Below are positions 22,855-34,260 of a stretch of 64,000 bases of DNA, one piece after another. The stretch is from Mytilus edulis (Eukaryota > Mollusca > Bivalvia > Mytilida > Mytilidae), in contig NC_092350.1 of assembly GCF_963676685.1 (NCBI RefSeq), positions 45,863,705 through 45,927,704 on the forward strand, given 5' to 3'. Position numbers and translations under genes: made by a program. The notes under the pieces were generated by a model, which saw nothing but the letters and a program-made list of their open reading frames with translations, made no database searches and was not told the DNA's origin. Numbering within the stretch: the stretch's first letter is position 1; each line of letters begins with the position of its first letter.

Positions 22855-23004
22855 AGATGGTTTTTGGTAAAAATGAAAGTGGCCGCATCCGTGTTCATCC
22901 TCAACCTTTATATATGTTATGTATTATCATAAAATACGACTTACATTTCAATATTAAGGATGAACACGGAATGCGGCCACTTTCGTTTTACACGAAAACC
23001 GTCT
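22855..23004. mobile_element. Foldback insertion near the right transposon end
   Basis: ~47 bp inverted ends: left AGATGG...GAAAGTGGCCGCATCCG, right CGGAATGCGGCCACTTTC...CCGTCT, with a ~55 bp centre. The left end of the large transposon has no counterpart, which explains why its right subterminal zone is longer (428 against 165 bp). Confidence 0.65.
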
Positions 23005-23194
23005 AAAATTTAACTAAAATGCTAGAATTATGAGGATTTCAGTAATTTAGCATGACTTAATGGTGCAAGTACCAGATATATGTGCATTGTATTGTCAAAA
23101 ACAGCCCATATTTATGTAGCAGAAGCATTCTACTGTCCAATGAATAACTAAAGATTTACATTTTAACAATTTGGTAAAACTGCTATATTTTGGG

Positions 23195-23228
23195 GCCAAA
23201 AAGGGGTCTTTCTGAACCTACTCCTTTG
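23195..23228. repeat. Right terminal inverted repeat of the large transposon
   Basis: It ends in ACCTACTCCTTTG, the complement of the left start. The bases after it (TGACGATA) do not repeat those before the left end. Confidence 0.8.
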
Positions 23229-25149
23229 TGACGATAAACGGATGACAAGTTATCGAAAAGCAATACTGCAATTAAAATTCAAAACATGATGTTTGAGTCT
23301 ACGGTTTTTTTAAATCAAATAAAAAATATACCAAAATACAAACCAACAAATCTTTTTATATATATATAGATCTGTTCGCACTTTTCCCTGTACATGTTGT
23401 ATAGGTTGCAGTCCTGTAATTGACTGCTCCATAGGCTTACATGCAAAACAGCTGATCTTTGAAAATAAAAAAATAAAAAATGCTACATAGAAAAAAAAAA
23501 ATTCATGTTCATATCATGTATGTACTAATGTGAAATTGAGATTTAATCGAACAAAAAGTGGGTCATGCCACGGAGAATAAAAAGTTGCGTAAACCTGAAG
23601 TTAAAACATTTTTTCCCACTTTCTGTTTGCTATTTTTACTAGGCCGCACCACTTCCAGTAAACATGATATCCTTCCACTTTCCTTGATTGATATCCCCAA
23701 AAGATGCAAGATTTTTTAAAAGTCTATATATATGTTTCAATTCAGCATAAATCTATAATCAAACAGAAAAAATTGAGTTCATAAAAAAATTCAGAAAAAA
23801 ATGCACTATGTTGTTTCCCTCCATGTTTTGACATGCACCGGAATCTGGGGTTGTAATACAAGACTGGTACCTATAAGGAACAATAAAAAAAAATAACTTT
23901 CCGTCCCTCTGTTCAGCAGAAGTTAAATGCTATTTTTGTTTTCTGTAATCATTGTAAGAACTTTTTAATTAGGCCTGGTGCCAGGTGACGGTTGTTACTC
24001 TTCCATCGTTTTTTTGTTGTTGACAGTATCGAGGCATGTTGCAAGCCAGCTAGAGGTATGCAGTTCAGTGGTTGCGGCTAGTTACTGTCTATCGTGTAAT
24101 GATTAATTGATTTTTGTTTTGTTAATTATATCAAGCGACAAATATTCATGCACATATAATAAGAACATTACAAAGAAAAAAAAAACATATATCTATATGA
24201 AAAAGAAATGACAGGTAAATGCATGTAAATTTATTTACAATAAAAAATGAAATACATTCCGTGCAATACAGTTTTATATTAAACACGGCTGGTAATCAAC
24301 AAAAGCAGAAGAAAATATGTACGGCAATGAAAACCGTGAGAAGAGTTTCCGGTTATGCGTGAGTAGAGTAATTATCACCGCTTCAATAGGTATGTATATA
24401 TTTAAATTGCAATTTTCACATTCAACTGATCTTAATATTGAAAATCAGAGAATCTTATGCTTTGGTGAATATTAACAGACCTACACGTTCAAATTTAGTT
24501 TTTTTCCCTGTCAACGGGATTGAATGTTGTTTTAAGCAGTGTGTACGCTGTCCGAAGTTGATAAACGTCACTCTTATTGAATCTAAAAACTGCCAATTTT
24601 CATTATTTCATGCATGAGGGAACAGTCTGATTGAGGACCTCGTGAATGCTTGAAGGGAAGTGTAAACATTTTTTTAATAACTGTGATCAATACTAATATT
24701 AATGCTGTTTAAAAAGCACATTTTTTCTATATACATGTATACGTTAATAAATGTAAACTAACAATTGAGGCAATACATGTTCCCGCAATCCCCGCCCATG
24801 AAACGAAATAAATCCGCTAGGAGTACTCCAGTCTAAAATATATGTCACTGAGGTCACCAAGTATATTAAAGAAAAGTCTCTCGATTTCTAAATATCTTTC
24901 ACCGATTAAAAGAGCTTTGACACCTATAAGACGCAACCTTTTCACTCAAAACGACGACATATCAAAATCAACAAAGGCAGATCTACAGAACGTATCGTAT
25001 ATGAGCATCCATAAAATCCATTGCTAATCTCGAGGACGTCAAGTTAAAAGCGTGTTCTATCCATATGAAACATAGATTGAAGTCCTAATATACGCAAAGG
25101 AGAACAAAACCAATAGTAAATCATGAATCAAAACCACTTAAAGTTACGT
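23229..25149. other. No confirmed gene
   Basis: AT-rich sequence. One short plus-strand frame at 24842-25027 (61 codons) is rich in Ser, Lys and Pro with repeated 'SPIK/TPIRR' motifs and follows an ATG without upstream stop context. It could be a first exon but has no recognisable family. Confidence 0.35.
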
Positions 25150-25780
25150 TGTAGCCATTACACGGCCGACACTCGGCTAACCGAGAGTTTGGTCGGTTAA
25201 TCTATATTGAGTATGCGGCTATATCGGCGGTTGGTCTGTTAATCGGGTTGGCTAAAGTCTGTTAATCAGGTGTTATCGAGAAATTCATTGAAAGTTCAGC
25301 ATGTTTCACTGTATAACTTTTTAAATATATGTTTATCATAAACAATATTCATGTCTAACAAAACAATTTAATGTACTGAATTCAGTGGTGTAATTATTAT
25401 TTTTCTAGCTTCAATGTACGATCTATAAAATGAAAAGGCGGGTTACTCATCAATAAATTTATACACATTTTACACACACAAACTGTACACAAAATGACAC
25501 GTTGGTTGAATTTACGTGCATGCAATATTTTAAACATCGAAAAAAGACAGGCATTATGTTTGTTAACCATACTGAAATCATTGTGTGAAAAATCTTCACG
25601 AAAATCTGTATTTTGGTGACATAAATCAATCTTTAATTAAAACCTTGTCTGTTAATGGGTCGGATGTATAAAACCCGGTCTGTTAATTGGTCTGTTAAGA
25701 GTTATGAATGGCAATAAAAGTATAATTTTATTGCTATATGGGGTGTTATCGGATCAAATGGGTAGGCTCAAGACGAGCGG
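25150..25780. repeat. Region with repeated GTCTGTTAAT motif
   Basis: The motif GGTC(T/G)GTTAAT recurs near 25192, 25229, 25258, 25648, 25678 and 25689, clustered at the two ends of a ~550 bp stretch. CGGCTAACCGAG nearby is partly palindromic. This may be the pair of repeat-rich ends of an unrecognised element. Confidence 0.35.
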
Positions 25781-25851
25781 CTAAAATATACGGAAACAAC
25801 ACATGAGCAATGAAACATAAAATATACGGAAACAACACATGAACCATGAAC

Positions 25852-26018
25852 CAGTGGCGGATCCAGGGGGGGGGGGGGGGGGTTCCGGGGGTTTGAACCC
25901 CCCTTTTTTTTGCCGATCAATGCATTTGAATGGGAGCATATAGTTGGAACCCCCCCCCCCCCCCCTTTTACTCTGGGTTGGGAACCCCCCTTTTTTTAAA
26001 TGGCTGGATCCGCCACTG
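25852..26018. mobile_element. 167 bp MITE with G- and C-tracts
   Basis: Ends CAGTGGCGGATCCA and TGGATCCGCCACTG are exact inverted copies. The flanks both read TGAAC (25847-25851 and 26019-26023), a likely 5 bp target duplication. The inside pairs G-runs with C-runs over most of its length. A related copy is at 60628-60798. Confidence 0.75.
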
Positions 26019-26023
26019 TGAAC

Positions 26024-26785
26024 AATGAACAATTTAAACAATGGAAATAGAAAATTGATAAAAACGGTTTCAAAAAGTGTAATATTAAAGTAATGTTAAT
26101 TTCATCCAAGAATGGTCGCATATGTCATGTAAATTCTGTTTAATTGTCATGCATGACACCAACTTGTCATCTACATTGGTAACCAGTATATAAATCAGAG
26201 ATAAACGTCGTAATGTAACTAAACATCAGTAAGTAAAATATATTGGGATGCTAAAATATAAAGAATAGAGAAAGAATAATGAGTAAGATAAATTAAAGGT
26301 AAAACAAGAAAATCTGGATGGAGTAGCAGAATATAGAATAATAGATAAGGACAGTAGAGAGTGATGCATTGCTAAAAAAGAGAGAAAAAATAATAATTGC
26401 TTAAGAATACACACATGAAACACCCCTGGGTGTTGAAACAGTACCGGATTGCGATGTACTCATATTGGTGACAAATGCTAGAAGTTTACATGCGGACAAC
26501 TGCCATTCTCCTCTACACTTATGAAGAAAGGAACTAAACGGAATAAAATGTATTAAAACTTAAGATGACCAAATGTAGCTGCATTCGCTCCTTTCCATTT
26601 ACTTCTTGAGAATGACTAACATTGCCTATGTAAAATTTTAAAATCGTTTGTATGCACATTGAACGACACATTTATGTGACGTATAAAATTGTCTGATGTC
26701 AGACACTCAAATCAATGAATGTGTTCGTAGATAGTAGATGTTTTTGTGTTCTGTTAAATTGTTCCTTTTAAAATTGTTATACGAT
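26024..26785. other. No gene seen
   Basis: AT-rich sequence without a supportable frame. Confidence 0.45.
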
Positions 26786-26789
26786 GATG

Positions 26790-27090
26790 ACTGATCTACC
26801 CATATTTTGACTATTTTATTTATTGTGTCTGTTTATTTAACGCCATCAATGTAAATATAACGGAATTTTATGAGACTGTCATTAAAGTGGGAGGGTTAGC
26901 GCTATAGAACCAGGTTTAATCCACCATTTTCTACATTTGAAAATGTCTGTACCAAGTCAGAAATATGACAGTTCTTGTCCATTCGTTTTTGATACGTTTT
27001 TTTATTTGATTTTGCCATGTGATTATGGACTTTCCGAATTGATTTTCCTCTAAGTTCAGTATTTTTGTGATTTCTTCAGATTTTGTCTTG
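26790..27090 (+). repeat. Dispersed mussel-type repeat copy
   Basis: Landmarks: CTGATCTACCCATATTTTGA, 'AGCGCTATAGAACCAGG', TTTAATCCACCATTTTC, CTGTACCAAGTCAGAAATAT, 'CAGTTCTTGTCCATTCG'. The same order occurs at 58970-59260. Confidence 0.7.
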
Positions 27091-27329
27091 GTGGAATCAA
27101 AATGAAAATATTACTGTTTCTCTAAATCCATATACACAACAGTATTTTGTAAAGAAAAAACAATGAAGCTTTCCATGTTTTACGACGATTTCTGTATTTT
27201 TTTTAAGAACCGAATAGCATTACATTTAACAGAAATCAAAAGTTGAGTGATAATAATATAACGTGAGGAAAAAATCCTTAAAATTATCTGTCGCTCTCAA
27301 AAGCTACCGATAAACTATTCAAAAATTAT

Positions 27330-27690
27330 ATCTTTAATTGTTTTTACATAGGCGGTAATGGTAACTTTTTTCCTGTAGCTCGGTTTTTCCGTAAATTAGC
27401 ATACCCCGAACATCGTTTCGTGATGCGGCTCCATGTGGTAAAATATGCCCTTTTTAACACAATTAGTTCTTTGAAAATTTAATATTTGGAACACATTTAA
27501 TATCTCCATAGTTTTTACACATTTATTCTATGTTCCTCTACTTTCCTAATCACCAAAAATGGTTAAACCCAGTTTTTTGTGAAAAATAGAAACATTTCCA
27601 ATATCACAGAGATTTTTTTCTTTACACATGACTTTTGAGTTCCTCATTTCGAGGCGCATTAGGGATGTTGTCCCATATTGAAATCCATAT
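27330..27690 (+). repeat. Dispersed repeat, shorter of two copies
   Basis: Matches 36665-37115 in the same orientation through TTACATAGGCGGTAATGG, CCGTAAATTAGCATACC, 'GATGCGGCTCCATGTGG', ATGTTCCTCTACTTTCC and 'GAGGCGCATTAGGGATG'. It lacks about 100 bp present in the other copy after TCCTGTAGCTC. Confidence 0.65.
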
Positions 27691-29249
27691 TTCTGATTTT
27701 TCCAAATGTATTTTTTGTGATCTTCATCGGTATGACATTCTGAATAAATCTGTGTATTTTTGTCCATTTCTGACAAAAAAATAAAGTTGTTTCAGCATTA
27801 TCAGGCAATGACACTTTTATCGCTATATTTATTTATTTTGAAAACAATGTGTATGTATAATTAATTTCTTCCAGTTTACCTTCACTAGTCAAAACAAAGA
27901 CAAAACATCTGAAGATAACCTTAAATTACAATACACAGACCCTGTTTAAGCATTCAATAGAATTTTCTGGTGCCTGAAAGTGCATTTTGACAGGGAAATT
28001 ATGCAAAAATGAAGATTCCATAAAAAAAACCCACCAAAATACTTAATTATTCTTACCAGTGCAGTCAGGAGTCTACTTCGTCAAAATTATCTCCCCATTA
28101 CGCCAGTTCATTTTCCCAATCGTAAAAATGGAAGCCATTGTAGGGATGACGCGCTACCAATATTGCTCTTGGAAACCGATAAATTTATCCACATTGCACC
28201 ATTACGATCCTTATATGTCAGTTGTATTTTAAAAGACAAATGTATCAACTAGCTAATGAGCATCAGTTAATAATCTTGTCTGCATTGATTCAACTTAAAA
28301 CTATTGTCTGATCGGTTGTCAGGTGGAATTTTCGAAAATTCATAAACATTTAAAAAAATTTTAATTAAATATTTCGTGGAAGGGCAGACTATATTTGTTT
28401 AGTGTATGAAGACTATAAACCCTAGTAATCACACACAAAAAATTAGAATTTTTCGAAGATATGCATTTTCATCATCCAACTTGAAAGACTGTCGTCAAGT
28501 ACTTTCAGTAAAAAAATAGCTATTCGAACACACCTTCTTTGTTTTTGTGACTCATTAGATAGATATTTCACCTGACCCATATATTTCATCTTTTAGTGCT
28601 GTGATTTTTTTGTGTTATAAAGTCGACCTGTAGCTTTAATATATAAAAATGATAGAATCTGAAGCGAGACAATGTATGAAATATTCTTATTTTGTACGAT
28701 ATCAAGACAAAATACTCAACTCAAACACGCCCTAACATAAAAAGGTGCACTCGATTTTCTCTTTTCGATACAATTGTTACCCATTTTTTGGAATTTTTTC
28801 TTCAGTCACATAATGGAAGGGCAGACACGAAAATTACTGAACTAATAGATTGATATGTTTTCCATCCGTGGTAATTTTTTCATAAAAATCGGAGGTTACG
28901 CATTTTCTTCTCCAACTTGAAAGATACCCATGTCATCGACTTATTGTCTAATTGTTCTGCTTAACTATGCACTAGATAAATTGAAAACTTATGCAAATGG
29001 TGTTTTTCAAATAAAACACCTCGTAATTGAGAAGAAAATTGCAATTTTGTTTGTTTCTATTAACTTTTTAAAATTTTGTCACTATAGTAAACAATACAGT
29101 AAACATTTATGGCCTTCTCTAACAAAGAGCTTCGATTCTTTTGTTCTATTTCAACCTGGTTTCCGACTGAGTGGAAATTTGGTATCTTATACTGTAGAAA
29201 CCGCTATAAACTACTGTTAAAAATGAAAGGTAGTTCAGGGGTATAGAAA
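27691..29249. other. No gene; weak internal duplication
   Basis: Two segments near 28380-28495 and 28815-28925 share GGAAGGGCAGAC and a following 'ATGCATTTTC..C..CCAACTTGAAAGA' block and may be an old tandem duplication. No coding signal. Confidence 0.4.
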
Positions 29250-29480
29250 AAAAATGACAGAATTTTCTTATACTTTGTGAAATTTAACTTTGAAGTATTG
29301 TAAATGAAAAAATGCAAAAAAAAATGGGGGTCACCGGCCATCTAAGACATATTTTGACCTCTGCAAATGAGTGCAAATAGGTTATAATTATGGAAATATA
29401 GGGAAAATGGACAAAAAACAATTTGATTGAATTTTCAAAGCAAAATAAATGACAGAAGTTGCTCACTTTTCCTATCACTT
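29250..29480 (+). repeat. Detached first unit of the ~185 bp tandem array
   Basis: It contains GGGGGTCACCGGCCATC, 'GACCTCTGCAAATGAGTGC' and AAATGACAGAAGTTGCTCA, the landmarks of the array at 30626-31650, from which it is separated by the sequence 29481-30625. Confidence 0.7.
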
Positions 29481-29481
29481 T

Positions 29482-29556
29482 GCGTCCGGCGTCCGTCGTC
29501 GTCCGTCGTCGTCCGTCGTCCGTCGTCGTCCGTCGTCCGTCGTCGTCCGTCGTCGT
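29482..29556 (+). repeat. CGTC/CGT simple repeat
   Basis: Alternating CGTCGTC and CGTC units over ~75 bp, immediately before the dispersed repeat at 29557. Confidence 0.85.
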
Positions 29557-30620
29557 TAACTTTTACAAAAATCTTCTCCTCTGAAACTGCTGGGCCAAAT
29601 TAAACCAAACTTGGCCACAATCATCATTGGGGTATCTAGTTTAAAAAATGTGTGGCGTGACCCCGCCTACCAACCAAGATGGCCGCCATGGCTAAAAATA
29701 GAACATAGGGGTAAAATGCAGTTTTTGGCTTATAACTCAAAAACCAAAGCATTTAGAGCAAATCTGAAATGGGGTAAAATTGTTTATCAGGTCAAGATCT
29801 ATCTGCCCAGTAATTTTCAGATGAATCGGACAACCCGTTGATGGGTTGCTGCCCCTGAATTGGTAATTTTATGGAAATTTTGCTGTTTTTGGTTATTATC
29901 TTGAATATTATCATAGATAGAGATAAACTGTAAACAGCAATAATGTTCAGCAAAGTAAGATTTACAAATAAGTCAACATGACCGAAATGGTCAGTTGACC
30001 CCTTAAGGAGTTATTGCCCTTTATAGTCAATTTTTAACCATTTTTCGTAAATCTTAGTAATCTTTTACAAAAATCTTCTCCTCTGAAACTACTGGGCTAA
30101 ATTAATCCAAACTTGGCCACAATCACAATTGGGGTATCTAGTTTAAAAAATTTGTGGCGTGACCCGGCCAACTAACCAAGATGGCCACCACAGCTAAAAA
30201 TAGAACATATTGGTAAAATTCAGTTTTTGGCTTATTATAACTCAAAAACCAAAGCATTTAGAGCAAATCTGACATGAAGTAAAATTGATTATCAGGTCAA
30301 GATCTATCTGCCCTAAAATTTACAGATGAATCGGACAACCTGTTGTTGGGTTGCTGCCCTGAATTGGTAATTTTAAGGAAATTTTGCTGTTTTTGGTTAT
30401 TATCTTGAATATTATTATAGATAGAGATAAACTGTAAACAGCAATAATGTTCAGCAAAGTAAGATTTACAAATAAGTGAACATGACTGAAATGGTCAGTT
30501 GACCCCTTTAGGAGTTATTTCCCTTTATACACTAAAACACAATTTTGTCATGAATCCATCTGCGTCCTTTGTTTAATATTCACATAGACCAAGGTGAGCG
30601 ACACTGGCTCTTTAGAGCCT
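29557..30620 (+). repeat. Dispersed repeat, two ~500 bp tandem units
   Basis: Unit starts near 29562 and 30063 share AAAATCTTCTCCTCTGAAAC. Both contain ATTGGGGTATCTAGTTTAAA, GTGGCGTGACCC, ACCAAGATGGCC, 'GGTCAAGATCTATCTGCCC' and 'CAGTTGACCCCTT'. The 3' end carries ACCAAGGTGAGCGACACTGG. It holds no intact coding frame. Confidence 0.75.
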
Positions 30621-30625
30621 CTAGT

Positions 30626-31650
30626 TTCATATTGTAAAGCTTTATGTCTCTATTTTATAAAATTGAAATAAAATTTGGGGGTCACCGGCAATCCAAGAGA
30701 TTTTTGTTACCTCTGAAAATGAGTGCAAATAGGCTAAATGGGAAAACAGACATAAAATATCTTTGATTGAATCTATACAGAGCAAAATAAATGACAGAAG
30801 TTGCTCATTTTTTCAAACTGTAAAGCTTGATGTCTCTATTTTATAAAATTAAAATAAAATTTGGGGGTCACCGGCCATCCAAGAGATTTTTTTGACCTCT
30901 GAAAATGAGTGCAATTAGGCTAAATATAGGGAAAACAGGCATAAAATATCTTTGGTTGAATTTTGAGAGCAAAATAAATGACAGAAGTTGCTCATTTTTT
31001 CATACTGTAAAGCTTGATGTCTCTATTTTATAAAATTGAAATAAAATTTGGGGATCACCGGCCATACAAGAGATTTTTTGACCCCTGAAAATGAATGCAA
31101 ATAGGCTACATATAGGGAAAACAGGCATAAAATATCTTTGATTGAATTTTCAGAGCAAAATAAATGACAGAAGTTGCTCATTATTTCATACTGTAAAGTT
31201 TGATGTCTTTATTTTATAAGATTGAAATAAAATTTGGGGGTCACCGGCCATCCAAGAGATTTTTTGACCTCTGAAAATGAGTGCAAATAGGCTAAATATA
31301 GGGAAAACAGGCATACAATATCTTTGTTTGAATTTTCAGAGCAAAATAAATGACAGAAGTTGCTCATTATTTCATACTGTTAAGTTTGATGTCTTTATTT
31401 TATAAGATTGAAATAAAATTTGGGGGTCACCGGCCATCCAAGAGATTTTTTGACCTCTGAAAATGAGTGCAAATAGGCTAAATATAGGGAAAACAGGCAT
31501 AAAATATCTTTGATTGAATTTTCAGAGCAAAATAAATGACAGATGTTGCTCATTGTTTCATAGTACTGTAAAGCTTGATGTCTCTATTTTTATTAAATTG
31601 AAATACATTTTGCGGGTTACCAGCCATCCAAGAGATTTTTTTGAGCAAAA
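30626..31650 (+). repeat. Tandem array of ~185 bp units
   Basis: Unit starts (ACTGTAAAG(C/T)TTGATGTC) lie near 30630, 30817, 31003, 31191, 31375 and 31563. Each has TTTGGGGGTCACCGGCCATC, GACCTCTGAAAATGAGTGC and ATAAATGACAGAAGTTGCTC. Units are similar but not identical; the last is degenerate. Confidence 0.85.
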
Positions 31651-31864
31651 TAACAGTTGTTGTTTATTGTTCAAAGAGGGTTGACCTCTGCAGTTGTATA
31701 ATGCTGCGCCCTGCGGAGGATCTGGTTATTATTGTGCTTAAACCATATTTGTTACAACAAAATGAATGAAAAGTGTGAGCTGACAGTCTGCTAAGTTTTT
31801 ATCAAAAAGTCTCATTCTGACTTTCTATCTGAAAGGTTTTTATGTGTCAATATTTGTGTTTCAA

Positions 31865-32190
31865 TATAAAATGAAGATGTGGTATGATAATTGATTGTTA
31901 ATGAGGCAACTCTTCGCAATAGACCAAATGACACAGAAGTTAACAGCTACAGGTCAAAAGCCGTTATCGCATAGTTTGCTGTAAAAGGCCCTTCAATGAC
32001 TAATGAAAAACAATTCCAATGAGAAAACTGAAGGCATATTAATGTACAAAATGATGAAAAAAAATATGTGTGACACAACAAAAGACAACCACTGTCTGAA
32101 TAACAGGTTCATGACTTGGGACAGGCATATACATAATGTTGTGGGGTTAATGTTTGAAGGTGACAACCCTTTCCCTTAACCTTGGACAGT
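31865..32190 (-). repeat. Dispersed mussel-type repeat, reverse orientation
   Basis: Same order of blocks as 10428-10735: 'ATGAGGCAACTCTTCGC', 'AGGTCAAAAGCCGTTATCG', ACAAAAGACAACCACTGTC, 'GGTTCATGACTTGGGACAGG', 'GTGGGGTTAATG'. Confidence 0.7.
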
Positions 32191-33520
32191 GGTGTAAATT
32201 GGTACAACATATGGGTTTTATCAATTTGTATTATTCATTTGTGAACTCTAAATCTAGCCAAAAGTAGATTATCACAGATAAATTTGCAGAATGAGTTGTA
32301 TGAATAGTCGGGACCCTTGTCTTACAAACTTTATAGAGCAAGAAAAATGTGATGAATATCATGAGGTTTGTAATGTATATAACGTCTGTCATAAAGATTT
32401 CAGTATATTCGCATTTTACAATATTTTTTGTAACTGCTGTATTTCAAATGTTATTTTTCTTTTCTACTGTATGATAGTAAGTGGTTCAAATATACATGTA
32501 TGCCTCTTGAGACTAAAATTACATGCAATAGAAATCAGCCCCCAAAAAAGCAAGTTTTAATAACTTCACCTATAGTTATGCATTTTTAAATGTAAATACA
32601 ATGTATGTGCTAGGGACATAAATTGACCCTGAATTATTTCAAGTGTTTTTGGCCTAAGACTTTTTAATACATAACGTACTATTAAATTATTACATGTAAT
32701 GTACTATGACATTTGTAAATTCCTTTCTATAAATTTAAAGTACATGTTAAACATATGGGATGATTCAGAGGCAGGCAGCCCTGGAAAAATTTGGTTAATA
32801 ATATAGGGAATCACCTGAGCGGATCCCCTATTAGGCAGTTAGTGTGCCCCCACTTAGGAAAAATTCTGGATCCGGCACTGGGATTATTTATACAACAAAA
32901 ACATTCACAAGGTTTTAAATTGCAGGAAAATATCACCTCTTCATACAAGCCCCCCCCCTTTTTTTTCATTCAAAAACCTACTAAACATGCTAGAAGCCAC
33001 ATACTCATACATTTTTATAATTTTGACTTTTGAATAATTATTATACATTCTACATGTCTGATACATGTACATCAAATTAGTCTTTAAAAACATTTTGTCT
33101 ATAATATATATCTTACAATTGCCATGAAACTTGGTCCGTAGGCTTAAAATTTAGTAAGCTCTGGTCAAACAAAGATCGGTTAGTTCCTACTATCCATAGA
33201 TAGGAACATAGTTAATTTATTATCCTTTGATTTTATCTGTATTTGCGTTTCACATGAAAATCAATTATATAATCATTTTTATAAAAAAAATTTTCCTACA
33301 CCTTTGAAAAATATGCCTTAAAGAGGAAGTATGTAAAGAGTTGAAATTATACTGTAACTTTTGGTCATGAATGGACCAGTTGAAAAAGGTTAAAAAAATG
33401 TCTGAAGCCATCAAGAGAATATGACACACTTAGAAATAACTGTGTAGAGACCTTTTAAATTTAGAAAAAAATCATTTTATGACAAGACCGCTTTTCCTGA
33501 TCTCACGAAGGTTCTGTAGG
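32191..33520. other. No gene; one MITE fragment
   Basis: Contains a degraded copy of the CAGTGGCGGATCC element around 32810-32882 (GAGCGGATCCCC, TTCTGGATCCGGCACTG). No protein-like frame. Confidence 0.45.
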
Positions 33521-33528
33521 ATCAAATA

Positions 33529-34252
33529 CAGGGGTCGAATTTAAGCTTTTTTGTATACTGGCCAGCCAGACCAGTGGACTTAAAATCTACTGGTCCGGCT
33601 TAAAATTTACTAGTTCTGCAAAAATGACATTCATTTGATAACCACTAAAAGATATGACGGATGTTTAGTTTTATTTTTTTTTCTCAGCTGCTTTCCTCTT
33701 CTTTATTTCAGTAGATTTTTGTGCTGTTCTGTTTGTTCATGAGCAAGGACAATTTTTTTTTTAAATTTTAAGATCCTGTTACAAAAATACATTTCTCATC
33801 TAGGTTTGTCACTGCAAATTGTTCACATGTTTTACAACGCATTACATTAAAATCGACTTTACAATTTAACCATTCGAGATCTTTTTCCCAGGATATTTTA
33901 TATTTACGTTTTTTTTTTGTCAGTTTGAAAAATCTTCCTTTTGAATGTCGCTTAATTAATTAATTTGTTTTGCCCTGCGTTTTAACGCCATTAAAAAATT
34001 TCCACATTTTGTGTTGTTGTGTAGTGTGCTCATTTGAGATATTAATTAAATACTTTTAAAATAGTACCGCCAGTACCCTAAAAATAATTTCTAATGTTTA
34101 TGTTTTTGTAAACAAACCCAAGATAGAGATGCAATCGGTGATTAAAGAAAAATTTCTACTGGTCCGCCGGACCACCAGCTGACAAAATCTACTGGTCCCA
34201 CACAAATTCTACTGGTCTCGGACCACCGGACCAGCGCCAATTTTGACCCCTG
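33529..34252. mobile_element. Non-autonomous hAT-type transposon, 724 bp
   Basis: The ends are CAGGGGTC and GACCCCTG, exact inverted copies extended by weaker pairing (GAATTTAA against CCAATTTT). They are flanked on both sides by the same 8 bases, ATCAAATA (33521-33528 and 34253-34260). CAGGGG-type ends with an 8 bp duplication are hallmarks of the hAT superfamily. Subterminal zones carry repeated CTACTGGTCC and GGACCA motifs in both orientations (e.g. near 33590, 34160, 34185, 34210), typical of transposase-binding clusters. No transposase frame is present. Confidence 0.85.
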
Positions 34253-34260
34253 ATCAAATA

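Larger units (their letters stand above)
11636..23228. mobile_element. 11.6 kb P-type DNA transposon carrying a PIF1 helicase
   Basis: Both ends begin with CAAAGGAGTAGGT on the outward-facing strand, followed by a looser ~34 bp inverted match that ends in TTTTGGCC. Further in, a ~290 bp near-perfect inverted pair (11802-12092 and 22510-22799) confirms that the two ends belong to one unit. Inside are two long intronless frames facing each other: a PIF1-like helicase with a PHD-like tail (12228-15323) and a P-element/THAP9-like transposase (17091-19460). Several dispersed repeats and small foldback elements sit between and beside the genes, so the copy is not newly inserted, yet both long frames are open. 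No 8 bp target duplication is evident at the borders as drawn. A P-superfamily element is inferred from the transposase; the helicase is an unusual passenger. Confidence 0.85.

Noticed and set aside
22791..23006. 71-codon plus-strand frame near the transposon's right end
   Set aside because: It runs through the foldback insertion and the inverted arm, so it has no independent coding evidence.
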